Part shown: one piece after another, positions 15,648-21,067 of the stretch
Position numbering within the stretch: the stretch's first letter is position 1
How the letters are laid out: each line of letters starts with the position of its first letter
Origin: a virus
DNA: 32,002 bases
Reading direction: 5' to 3' (one strand)
IMG/VR virus record: IMGVR_UViG_3300001450_000140
Location: 1 to 32,002 of that record
Translations under genes and position numbers: made by a program
Notes under the pieces: model-generated
Told to the model about the DNA's origin: nothing
Database searches by the model: none
Seen by the model: the letters and a program-made list of their open reading frames with translations, nothing else

Positions 15648-15874
15648 ACAAAGATTCAGCTAGACATTTTATGAACAAAGACCCTATTAATCCTGATTAT
15701 TATAAAAAGGGGATAGAGGTAACCAAGTTCATTTTGTCTTGGGGGTTAGGATTTTGTGAGGGGAATATTTTAAAATATATTATAAGATATAAATTTAAAA
15801 ATGGGTTAGAGGATTTGCAAAAAGCCAAGAAATATTTGGAATTACTAATAGAGAAAGAAAAAAATGAAAATTAA
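15644..15874 (+). CDS. DUF3310 family protein
   Basis: A 76-aa protein with NPDYYKKGIEVTKFILSWGL, GNILKYIIRYKFKNG and LEDLQKAKKYLE. This is the DUF3310 signature (N-P-x-x-Y, G-x-x-x-x-x-x-x-x, G-N-x-x-K-Y-x-x-R-x-x-x-K-x-x-x-x-D-L-x-K-A-x-x-Y-L), found in many phages near replication genes and sometimes fused to nucleotide kinases; function is unknown, possibly nucleotide metabolism. An ATG at 15671 is an alternative start and would leave the conserved part intact. Confidence 0.85.
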   Translation: MNKDSARHFMNKDPINPDYYKKGIEVTKFILSWGLGFCEGNILKYIIRYKFKNGLEDLQKAKKYLELLIEKEKNEN

Positions 15875-16118
15875 AAGAAACTGCTATGATTGGAGAAAAG
15901 TAAAAGACAAGCCGAGTTTCCCATATAAGGGACTTGATGACCCAAAATATATAAATGAAAGAGATGCCTTTCTTAAGGTAAATGGAAATGGGTGGTGGTG
16001 GTGGCAAGGACTAATGTCAGATGATATGTATAATAGAAATCATGGGATAAATGATATTAAGCCAAAAGCCGTAAAAGCTTTAAAAAGAAAACGGCTAGGG
16101 AGAAAGAAAAATGGCTAA
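15864..16118 (+). CDS. Hypothetical protein with a WWWW motif
   Basis: An 84-aa basic protein. Its middle has NGNGWWWWQGLMSDDMYNR, four Trp in a row, and the C-terminus is Lys/Arg-rich (KALKRKRLGRKKNG). I do not recognise it. It overlaps both neighbours by about 10 bp, as true genes do in this operon. The aromatic cluster plus basic tail suggests nucleic-acid contact, but this is only a guess. Confidence 0.65.
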   Translation: MKIKRNCYDWRKVKDKPSFPYKGLDDPKYINERDAFLKVNGNGWWWWQGLMSDDMYNRNHGINDIKPKAVKALKRKRLGRKKNG

Positions 16119-16908
16119 AAGATATATAGACACCAAAATTTGGGATAAAACATGGTTTAGAAAATTAGAGGTTGAGGAAAAATCAATTTGGCTTTATTTG
16201 ATTACAAGGTGTGACCATGCAGGTATTATAGATTTTGACCCTGACTCGTTTAATTTCCACTTAATGGTTTCTTATAAGGAAGAGCAATATTCTAAACTGT
16301 TTAAACAGCTTGGTGATAAGGTTGTAATGTATGAGGGCAATACAAAGATTTGGGTTAAAACATTTATAGAATATCAATATGGGGGACTGGACAATTTGAA
16401 TCCAAATGTAAGACCACAAAAAGCTGTTATAGACAGACTGATAAATCAAGGGTTGTTAAACAAAGACACAATGGTTTTTACAGTGGTTGAAAGCTTTGCC
16501 TTAAATGATGTGTCTAAGGGTGAAGAAACACTTAAGGCTTACAAGCCTGAGCTTTTAAAAAGATTTGACAGCAGTGTGGATGTAGATAATGAAATAGAAA
16601 AAATGATTGATTATTTAAAGCAATCAGGAAAGACATATAAAGATTATGAGGCTTTTGCAAGAAATTGGGTTAGAAATAACTTTGGAACTAAAACAGCTAC
16701 ATCTAAAGGCTCAACCAAGTTGGGCGATTTTAAAAAAGAGACTGGTGGGTTCAATATCGGATATTGTCATGAATGTGGAGAACATCAGTTTTATGATAAT
16801 AAGCAGGTTTGGGGAGACAGTAGGTGTTGTAAAAAAAGAATACTTCCCAAGAGAAGAGACACTCATGAAAAAGAAGTACAAAAAAGAATTAAAAGCAGGA
16901 GGCTATAA
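16111..16908 (+). CDS. DnaD-like replication initiator with C-terminal zinc finger
   Basis: A 265-aa protein. The N-terminal 110 residues (KRYIDTKIWDKTWFRKLEVE, IWLYLITRCDHAGIIDFD, NLNPNVRPQKAVIDRL) match the winged-helix domain of DnaD/phage replisome-organiser proteins that open the origin and recruit the host helicase. A helical region follows (about 155-190), then a zinc-binding end with Cys219/Cys222 and Cys239/Cys240. Together with the annealing protein it would form the replication module; no helicase, primase or polymerase gene is visible. A GTTTAAAC (as CTGTTTAAACAG) sits inside the gene at 16299 and could belong to an origin. Confidence 0.7.
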   Translation: MAKRYIDTKIWDKTWFRKLEVEEKSIWLYLITRCDHAGIIDFDPDSFNFHLMVSYKEEQYSKLFKQLGDKVVMYEGNTKIWVKTFIEYQYGGLDNLNPNVRPQKAVIDRLINQGLLNKDTMVFTVVESFALNDVSKGEETLKAYKPELLKRFDSSVDVDNEIEKMIDYLKQSGKTYKDYEAFARNWVRNNFGTKTATSKGSTKLGDFKKETGGFNIGYCHECGEHQFYDNKQVWGDSRCCKKRILPKRRDTHEKEVQKRIKSRRL

Positions 16909-16909
16909 T

Positions 16910-17188
16910 ATGACTGAAGATGTATTAATAAAAGTAAATGCTGATGAGCTTGAATTAATAAAATACTGGGGGCATCAGTTTGTTTTAATGGCAAAACAAA
17001 AATATGTGAGGGCTGAGACTTCTAAGGTTCAGAAGTCACAACAGCTTTTAGATGAGCTTGGCAAAAAACCAACCTTAAGTATGGAAATATTTGCCAAGCA
17101 AATAAAAGAAAAAGAAGAGATTGACAGGCAAAGAGAACACAAGGACAATTCTTATGGTCAAATTGGTGAAGCCTATGGGGGAGAGTAA
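16910..17188 (+). CDS. Hypothetical protein of the replication operon (92 aa)
   Basis: A perfect AGGAGG (16897-16902), 7 bp from ATG 16910, fixes the start and makes this one of the strongest ribosome sites in the window; an apparent extension upstream to 16646 overlaps the initiator and is rejected. The protein is helical and charged, with an amphipathic middle (LIKYWGHQFVLMAKQKYVRA). Family not recognised. High expression relative to neighbours is expected. Confidence 0.75.
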   Translation: MTEDVLIKVNADELELIKYWGHQFVLMAKQKYVRAETSKVQKSQQLLDELGKKPTLSMEIFAKQIKEKEEIDRQREHKDNSYGQIGEAYGGE

Positions 17189-17333
17189 CGGCAAGGGGGA
17201 CAAGCCAAGACCAACAGATAAAGAGAAATATGACAAAAACTATGAAAGAATATTTAATGGACAAAAAAGCAATTCAAAGCAGAAAAAGCAAACTAAAGCA
17301 CAAGAGAGTAATAAGAAAAGCATTTCCAAATAG
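17175..17333 (+). CDS. Small 'GKGDKPRP' protein
   Basis: A 52-aa protein starting MGESNGKGDKPRPTDKEK, then YDKNYERIFNG and a Lys/Ser-rich tail. The motif G-K-G-D-x-P-R-P-x-x-x-x-x-Y/W-x-x-N-Y-x-x-I-F is widespread in short phage proteins. The start at 17175 matches that conserved N-terminus; longer versions from 17121 run through the previous gene. Function unknown. Overlaps both neighbours. Confidence 0.75.
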   Translation: MGESNGKGDKPRPTDKEKYDKNYERIFNGQKSNSKQKKQTKAQESNKKSISK

Positions 17334-17448
17334 GTGGGATAATGCAAAGATTTTAAGTAAGTGCTGTGATGCTGTTGAAAAGATTGGTGTCAATACTATG
17401 ATTTGTGGTTCTTGCAAACAACCAGCAACCTTTAGGAAAGTTGTGTAG
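17257..17448 (+). CDS. Small zinc-ribbon protein
   Basis: A 63-aa protein with paired cysteines: CC at 36-37 and C-G-S-C at 50-53, the second pair followed by QPATFRKVV. This is a compact zinc ribbon as found in small phage proteins. Other in-frame starts exist at 17230 and 17242; 17257 keeps the overlap with the preceding gene smallest (77 bp) and has GAAAG 8 bp upstream. The long overlap is unusual and leaves the N-terminus uncertain. Confidence 0.6.
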   Translation: MDKKAIQSRKSKLKHKRVIRKAFPNRWDNAKILSKCCDAVEKIGVNTMICGSCKQPATFRKVV

Positions 17449-17666
17449 TGGCTATAGAATATGTAAAAACACTTAGAAGCAGTAAAGACTATCCTAAAAC
17501 TTTTTATGAAAGTATTATGGATGAGTCAGTGTTGCCAATAAATAAAATATGGATAAGTGAGTCGGCAGGTAGAACAGGCATTTATTGTGGTATTCTTTAT
17601 GGTCAGGAAAATAATGACCTTAGATTTAAAGCATTAAAAGATGGATGGAAAAAAAAGGATTATTAG
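17448..17666 (+). CDS. Hypothetical protein with GTG start
   Basis: A 72-aa protein beginning at GTG 17448, which overlaps the preceding TAG by one base (TAGTG). It has an even mix of charged and aromatic residues and a central segment WISESAGRTGIYCGILYGQE that looks like a beta hairpin. The stop directly abuts the next ATG. No family recognised. Confidence 0.6.
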   Translation: MAIEYVKTLRSSKDYPKTFYESIMDESVLPINKIWISESAGRTGIYCGILYGQENNDLRFKALKDGWKKKDY

Positions 17667-18038
17667 ATGAAAATTAAACACTCACAAGAAGATAAGTTAT
17701 TTAGCTTATTAGTTAGAAACAAAGCTCAGGGCATTTGTGAACATTGCAAAAAGTTAAAAGGGGTTAAGAAGTTGCAAGCTTCACACTATTTTGGAAGAAG
17801 AAACAAAGCACTAAGATGGGATTTTGAAAATGTATCTGCTTTATGTTTTACCTGTCACATGGTAACTATGACAGAAAACCCACACTATCACACCAAGTGG
17901 ATGAAAGAAAAGCTAGGTGCCGTAAGATATAGAAAACTGGTTAATGCTAGCACTATTATTAAGAAATGGACTGTAGATGAATTAGCAGAGCTTAGAGCAG
18001 AATTAAAAGAGCAGTTGAAGTGGTATCAGGATGGTTAA
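17667..18038 (+). CDS. HNH / NinG-like recombination endonuclease
   Basis: A 123-aa protein with a zinc-bound HNH-type core: C24-x2-C27, ASHYFGRRNKALRWD with His40, then FENVSALCFTCHMV with Asn55, Cys60, Cys63 and His64. This is the arrangement in NinG/Rap-like phage proteins that act on recombination intermediates, and the following 'NP-x-Y-H-x-K-W-M' and 'LG-x-x-x-Y-x-x-L' are also typical of them. It would work with the annealing protein on branched DNA. Start abuts the previous stop. Confidence 0.82.
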   Translation: MKIKHSQEDKLFSLLVRNKAQGICEHCKKLKGVKKLQASHYFGRRNKALRWDFENVSALCFTCHMVTMTENPHYHTKWMKEKLGAVRYRKLVNASTIIKKWTVDELAELRAELKEQLKWYQDG

Positions 18039-18225
18039 TATTAACCCCATACATCCACCAATTTGCAGTGCTAGTGGTGGTTGTAATAACGTGGCAGAGT
18101 TTGAGCTTACTGATGTCATTTTAGCTGATAAGAATAAACGCTTTGAGGAAAGAGATTTAAAAACTGTCACAATAGCTTTTTCCTGTGAAAAGCACTTAGA
18201 AGAACAGAGAAACAAATATGCCTAA
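18031..18225 (+). CDS. Small putative zinc-binding protein
   Basis: A 64-aa protein with Cys12, Cys18, Cys52 and His55, the last two as SCEKHLEEQ. The spacing suggests one bound zinc. It overlaps the nuclease gene by 8 bp. No family recognised; it may modulate the neighbouring nuclease or a host factor. Confidence 0.6.
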   Translation: MVNINPIHPPICSASGGCNNVAEFELTDVILADKNKRFEERDLKTVTIAFSCEKHLEEQRNKYA

Positions 18226-18266
18226 TAAATATGTTATAGATAAACTAATGGTGGAAGTTAGACATT

Positions 18267-18470
18267 TTGAAATTTAAATTTGTAGATGAGAAAGAAGGAC
18301 TGATTAGAGAAACAGCCCTAAGAGATATTAAACTAGTAACAGGATATAAATTTTTAAAAAAATATGCAGACCATATTAGTTATAAAAAAAGAATTAAGAT
18401 TTTAGCAGATGAATTTCATTTAAGTGAACAAGGTATAAAAAATATAATACAAAAACTTACCCATATGTAA
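18267..18470 (+). CDS. Small HTH protein at the end of the early operon
   Basis: A 67-aa basic protein starting at TTG 18267 (no ATG is available). Residues 40-64 (KKRIKILADEFHLSEQGIKN plus IIQKL) form a helix-turn-helix like the C-terminal half of Mor/sigma-region-4 type proteins. It could be a transcription activator for later operons, with position at the very end of the early unit being suitable. The start is weak, and a 19-codon frame at 18218-18277 may couple it to the preceding gene. Confidence 0.5.
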   Translation: MKFKFVDEKEGLIRETALRDIKLVTGYKFLKKYADHISYKKRIKILADEFHLSEQGIKNIIQKLTHM

Positions 18471-18472
18471 GT

Positions 18473-18487
18473 AACTAGGCTACCAAC
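18473..18487 (+). repeat. 15-bp direct repeat, copy 2 (AACTAGGCTACCAAC)
   Basis: Identical to 14278-14292; 2 bp after the end of the small HTH gene and just before the terminator at 18517. Each copy thus closes a gene for a DNA-binding protein. Confidence 0.6.
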
Positions 18488-18516
18488 TAAAAAAGTTAGC
18501 TTGGTTGGCAAGCAAG

Positions 18517-18553
18517 AACCCTGAGCAACTTGGTATGTGGCTTAGGGTTTTTT
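18517..18553 (+). terminator. Terminator of the early operon
   Basis: AACCCTGAGC pairs with GCTTAGGGTT (10 pairs, one G-U, loop 13) and ends in six T. A second small hairpin, GCTTG/CAAGC at 18499-18513, precedes it. Confidence 0.85.
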
Positions 18554-18561
18554 GTTTAAAC
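18554..18561. promoter_or_regulatory. GTTTAAAC site upstream of promoter P1
   Basis: Immediately after the terminator's T run and 21 bp upstream of the P1 -35 box, so P1 has two palindromes 41 bp apart centre to centre, close to four helical turns, a spacing that would let bound proteins loop or interact. Confidence 0.5.
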
Positions 18562-18582
18562 ATATAGGTAAGTAAATATATC

Positions 18583-18612
18583 TTGACATGGACTGTTTAA
18601 ACAGTTTACATT
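18583..18612 (+). promoter_or_regulatory. Promoter P1 with GTTTAAAC operator in the spacer
   Basis: TTGACA (18583-18588), 18-bp spacer, TACATT (18607-18612). ACTGTTTAAACAGT fills the spacer, with GTTTAAAC at 18595-18602, 6 bp after the -35. A bound protein there would exclude RNA polymerase. The predicted start point near 18619 falls at an upstream ATG, so translation begins further on at 18655. Confidence 0.85.
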
Positions 18613-18654
18613 AGAGCCATGTTATTAAATGAAAATAAACAAAGAGAGAACAAA

Positions 18655-19542
18655 ATGTTAAAAACAAGAGAATCATGGATACGAAATGTGGCACTTATTA
18701 TTAATAAGGAAATTCTTAAACCCTCATTAATAAAAGCAATGCCACTGAAAAAAGTTAATGGTGAGCAAATGGTAGGCATGGAAATTAAAAAGATTGCCAT
18801 TAACAAAATTCAGTTTGCCTGTGCTTATATGCCAAATATGAGAGTAAGTCAAACTGTTAGAGATAATCAACTATATGGCAAGGCTAAGGCTATTGGTCAA
18901 TGCCATTATGGTTATGAATCAGATGCTGAGGGATTAGACAAAGAAAACTTCTTAACTAATATTTTCATCAGCCCCACATTAAATAATCCAGTAGAAGTTG
19001 CTGAGGTTATTTTACATGAGCTTATCCACACAATGACCAAAGGACATAATCACAAAGGTGCTTTCAGATGGATTGCTGAATATGTTGCAGGGTTAGCTTT
19101 TACTCCAAAGGGTAAAGGTCACACTTATGCACTTCCTGAGCTTAAAACCAAACTTGGAAAGATTACTAAAAGAGTTGGCAAATATCCACATAAGAAATGG
19201 ATGCCTAACAAATCTTACAAGAAGCAAACCACTAGGATGTTCAAATTAGTTTCTTTGGGTGTTATGATACAGCCTGAGGATGGAAAAGGTAATAATGGAT
19301 ATGAACCTAAGCCTTATATAGTTAGAGCCTCTAGGACTGTTTTAGGAGCAGGTTTTCCATTAGACCCTGATGGTGGCAAGATGCTCTTAGAAGTCAATCA
19401 AGAACAGGTAGAAGAAATCATAGGCAGAGACATTCCTAGTTCATGGAAAAATGGCTTTAAGGACTTAACAATAAATCTTCCTAGTGGTGGCAGAGGTATG
19501 AGTGAAAAAGATTACATGGATGGCAGAAAGGGGCTGATTTAA
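18655..19542 (+). CDS. SprT-like zinc metalloprotease
   Basis: A 295-aa protein. Residues 119-136 (VILHELIHTMTKGHNHKG) carry HELIH, the H-E-x-x-H zinc motif, followed by GHNHKGAF with the third ligand, the arrangement of SprT/Spartan-type metalloproteases; the zinc-ribbon of full-length SprT is not obvious here. The C-terminal 150 residues are unique. SprT-type enzymes in cells cut DNA-protein crosslinks; in a phage it may degrade a host protein or clear DNA-bound proteins. The start at 18655 (ATG after AAAGAGAGA) is preferred to 18619, which sits at the predicted transcription start and shares its leader with the 21068 gene. Confidence 0.75.
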   Translation: MLKTRESWIRNVALIINKEILKPSLIKAMPLKKVNGEQMVGMEIKKIAINKIQFACAYMPNMRVSQTVRDNQLYGKAKAIGQCHYGYESDAEGLDKENFLTNIFISPTLNNPVEVAEVILHELIHTMTKGHNHKGAFRWIAEYVAGLAFTPKGKGHTYALPELKTKLGKITKRVGKYPHKKWMPNKSYKKQTTRMFKLVSLGVMIQPEDGKGNNGYEPKPYIVRASRTVLGAGFPLDPDGGKMLLEVNQEQVEEIIGRDIPSSWKNGFKDLTINLPSGGRGMSEKDYMDGRKGLI

Positions 19543-19543
19543 G

Positions 19544-19681
19544 ATGAGCATAAAATTAAATCCTAAACCTTATGCTAAGAAAGTGAATGCAAGGGCAAGG
19601 AATGAAAGAATCAAAGAAGCACTGTGTTTATTGTTTATGTTTGGAGTCTTTACATTCATACTGGTGTTCTTTAATTTGTAG
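19544..19681 (+). CDS. Small single-span membrane protein (45 aa)
   Basis: A 45-codon frame starts 1 bp after the metalloprotease stop. The first 27 residues are basic (KKVNARARNERIKE), and residues 28-45 are strongly hydrophobic (CLLFMFGVFTFILVFFNL). With N-in topology it would be an inner-membrane protein; early phage proteins of this kind can block superinfection or alter host membrane functions. A GGGG-containing stretch upstream is only a fair ribosome site. An inverted repeat overlaps its end. Confidence 0.65.
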   Translation: MSIKLNPKPYAKKVNARARNERIKEALCLLFMFGVFTFILVFFNL

Positions 19682-19696
19682 GTGTCAAGGTGACAC
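19682..19696. repeat. Perfect inverted repeat GTGTCA-AGG-TGACAC
   Basis: Six-base arms, three-base loop, right after the small membrane protein's stop. GTGTCAAGGT here is the reverse complement of ACCTTGACAC at 13251-13260, so the two control regions share this element in opposite orientation. Confidence 0.5.
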
Positions 19697-19722
19697 AAAC
19701 TCGTGTCTACAAACAGCAATTT

Positions 19723-19749
19723 AGCCCCTATTAAAACAGGGGCTTTTTT
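19723..19749 (+). terminator. Terminator after the P1 unit
   Basis: AGCCCCT and AGGGGCT (7 pairs, loop 8) followed by six T. It closes the metalloprotease/membrane-protein unit. Confidence 0.9.
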
Positions 19750-19777
19750 GTTATCTTAAATTAATTGTGAATAATAC

Positions 19778-19807
19778 TTGACATTAATAATTAATAAGTA
19801 TTAAGCT
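19778..19807 (+). promoter_or_regulatory. Operator-less sister promoter upstream of the noncoding locus
   Basis: TTGACA at 19778-19783 is preceded by TGTGAATAATAC, almost the same as the TGTAAATAATAC before P2 and P3, so it belongs to this promoter family. The spacer has no palindrome (TTAATAATTAATAAGT...). With an 18-bp spacer the -10 is TAAGCT, a poor match; TATTAA with 15 bp is the alternative. It would escape a regulator binding GTTTAAAC. Confidence 0.5.
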
Positions 19808-19809
19808 TA

Positions 19810-20262
19810 GTTAAGTTATTTGATAAAGATTTTAAGAATTGGGGTGCTGAGGCATCAGTCCTGTAAGAGGGTTAAAGTAGAGATAGAGAATTAAAATAAC
19901 TGCAGAAGATTTTAGTTCTTAGCTCCCCAATAAAATTTCAGGGGGAATGATATTTGAAAATTGGGGTGGATGGTAGATTTGTCATTGCGACAAAATAACA
20001 CATGAGAGGAGTCACAGTTTAGTGGCTGTAAGTGCAACCTAAGCAGGGGATAAACTTATTAAACTTAATCACATGAAAGACAAGTTGCCCTTAGGGGAAC
20101 AAATAATAGGAAATGATGAACTTGGTCTTGTCTTTGTCCACCCTAAAAGATTTATTAATAATGGTTATTGTACAGGTCTTAATTCTAATGTAGGATTTAG
20201 GGATTTCTCTAGTATCCTCATACTCAACCCCCATGGTTATCTCTCTTTCTGTGGGGGTTTTT
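19810..20262 (+). ncRNA. Candidate structured noncoding RNA locus
   Basis: About 450 bp lie between a promoter-like element (19778) and a strong terminator (20226-20262) without a credible gene. Stems seen directly: ATTGGGG 19838-19844 with CCCCAAT 19925-19931 (plus GCT/AGC inside after a mismatch); AGAATTAAAAT 19887-19897 with ATTTTAGTTCT 19909-19919 (11 pairs, one G-U); CCCCAAT-AAAA-TTTCA 19925-19940 with TGAAA-ATTGGGG 19955-19966 (12 pairs around a 4-nt bulge, competing with the first stem); TTTGTC/GACAAA 19978-19994; AAAGACAAG 20076-20084 with CTTGTCTTT 20127-20135 (9 perfect pairs). I do not recognise an RNA class. A 66-codon frame (20073-20273) crosses the terminator and has no ribosome site, so it is not counted as a gene. 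Confidence 0.5.
20226..20262 (+). terminator. Terminator of the noncoding locus
   Basis: AACCCCCA (20226-20233) pairs perfectly with TGGGGGTT (20252-20259), loop 18, T run following. Confidence 0.85.
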
Positions 20263-20290
20263 CTTTATATTAATTAACTGTAAATAATAC

Positions 20291-20320
20291 TTGACACATA
20301 CTGTTTAAACAGTTTATATT
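20291..20320 (+). promoter_or_regulatory. Promoter P2 with GTTTAAAC operator in the spacer
   Basis: TTGACA (20291-20296), 18-bp spacer containing ACTGTTTAAACAGT (core 20303-20310), TATATT (20315-20320). Preceded by the family block TGTAAATAATAC. The predicted start point is about 20327, at an ATG that is probably untranslated leader. Confidence 0.9.
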
Positions 20321-20365
20321 CATAGCATGAATTATGAAACACAAGCAAAGAAAGAGAGAAATGAG

Positions 20366-20545
20366 ATGACCAGAAAAGACAAAAATGAAATATCAGAAAA
20401 TGTTAGTGATGCAATGAGAATGCTAGGTAAGCATATTAATCCTAATGAGGTGGAAAACTATATGAGTTGCATCTGTGCAGTATTGAATTCAAACCCTAAA
20501 GCTTCACAGGGTTTCAGAAACATAGTTAAGGAATTAATTAAATAA
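20366..20545 (+). CDS. Small helical protein under P2
   Basis: A 59-aa charged, helical protein (TRKDKNEISENVSDAMRML, then 'INPNEVENYMSCICAVLNSN'). The start at 20366 is chosen over 20327 because AAAGAGAGA lies 8 bp upstream and the same AAAGAGAGA..TGAGATG leader is found before 20596 and 21068. No family recognised. Small early proteins with individual regulated promoters are typical host-takeover factors. Confidence 0.7.
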   Translation: MTRKDKNEISENVSDAMRMLGKHINPNEVENYMSCICAVLNSNPKASQGFRNIVKELIK

Positions 20546-20551
20546 TAAACA

Positions 20552-20573
20552 GGGGTGGTGTAAAAGCCACCCC
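20552..20573 (+). other. Intercistronic hairpin GGGGTGG/CCACCCC
   Basis: Seven GC-rich pairs, loop of 8, between the two P2 genes and just upstream of the second gene's ribosome site. There is no T run; it may partly terminate transcription or mark an RNA-processing/stability boundary that sets the ratio of the two proteins. Confidence 0.6.
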
Positions 20574-20595
20574 ATTAAAGAAAGAGAGAACTGAG

Positions 20596-20916
20596 ATGAA
20601 AGAAGTAAAAGAAGTTTTTGTAAAAAACGCTATTACAGAAAAAAAATCCACTTGGCAGGTGCGTAAAATGGTTAATACACTGGTTGGCATAAATAAAAAA
20701 ATGGGTAGAAATGCTATTAAAATCACACAAAGAATGGGGAAACTTGACTATAAAGGCACTATTAAGGTTTATAACTTACTGACCTCAAGTTATGAACGTC
20801 ATGTAGTTTTTCATGCCAATTATTTAGATGCTGTTGGCAGAAACAAATATTCTGTTAAATATGACAGAACTTTATTTGAATTGAAAGAAAACCTATTTGG
20901 TGTAGAAGAAGAATAA
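20596..20916 (+). CDS. Hypothetical protein, second gene under P2
   Basis: A 106-aa basic protein with a helical N-terminal half (TWQVRKMVNTLVGINKKMGR) and a beta-like C-terminal half (YERHVVFHANYLDAVGRNKY). The ribosome site AAAGAAAGAGAGA..TGAGATG is the conserved leader of this early block. The family is not recognised; the basic first half might bind nucleic acid. Confidence 0.7.
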   Translation: MKEVKEVFVKNAITEKKSTWQVRKMVNTLVGINKKMGRNAIKITQRMGKLDYKGTIKVYNLLTSSYERHVVFHANYLDAVGRNKYSVKYDRTLFELKENLFGVEEE

Positions 20917-20941
20917 ACTTAACTAAATAAAAGACACCAAG

Positions 20942-20965
20942 CCCCCTTTTTACAGGGGGTTTTTT
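20942..20965 (+). terminator. Terminator of the P2 unit
   Basis: CCCCCT and AGGGGG with a 6-nt loop, followed by six T. Confidence 0.88.
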
Positions 20966-20992
20966 GTTTCTATTATTACCTGTAAATAATAC

Positions 20993-21022
20993 TTGACAGG
21001 GATTGTTTAAACAGTTTATATT
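20993..21022 (+). promoter_or_regulatory. Promoter P3 with GTTTAAAC operator in the spacer
   Basis: TTGACA (20993-20998), 18-bp spacer with ATTGTTTAAACAGT (core 21005-21012), TATATT (21017-21022), preceded by TGTAAATAATAC. The spacing is identical to P1 and P2. Confidence 0.9.
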
Positions 21023-21067
21023 TATACCATGTTATTAAATAATAATCAAAAGAAAGAGAGACCTGAG

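Noticed and set aside
16646-16909. N-terminal extension of the 16910 gene into the initiator gene
   Set aside because: A perfect AGGAGG 7 bp before ATG 16910 marks the real start, and the extension is an out-of-frame reading of the initiator.
18218-18277. 19-codon frame overlapping the start of the small HTH gene
   Set aside because: Too short to support alone; may only serve translational coupling to the TTG start at 18267.
18619-18654. Upstream ATG as start of the metalloprotease (and the matching ATGs at 20327 and 21029)
   Set aside because: They coincide with the predicted transcription starts, have no ribosome site, and the conserved AAAGAGAGA leader points to the downstream ATGs.
20073-20273. 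66-codon open frame in the noncoding locus
   Set aside because: No ribosome site before its ATG; its last 16 codons run through a perfect terminator hairpin, and the interval is rich in RNA stems. Kept as the main alternative to the ncRNA call.
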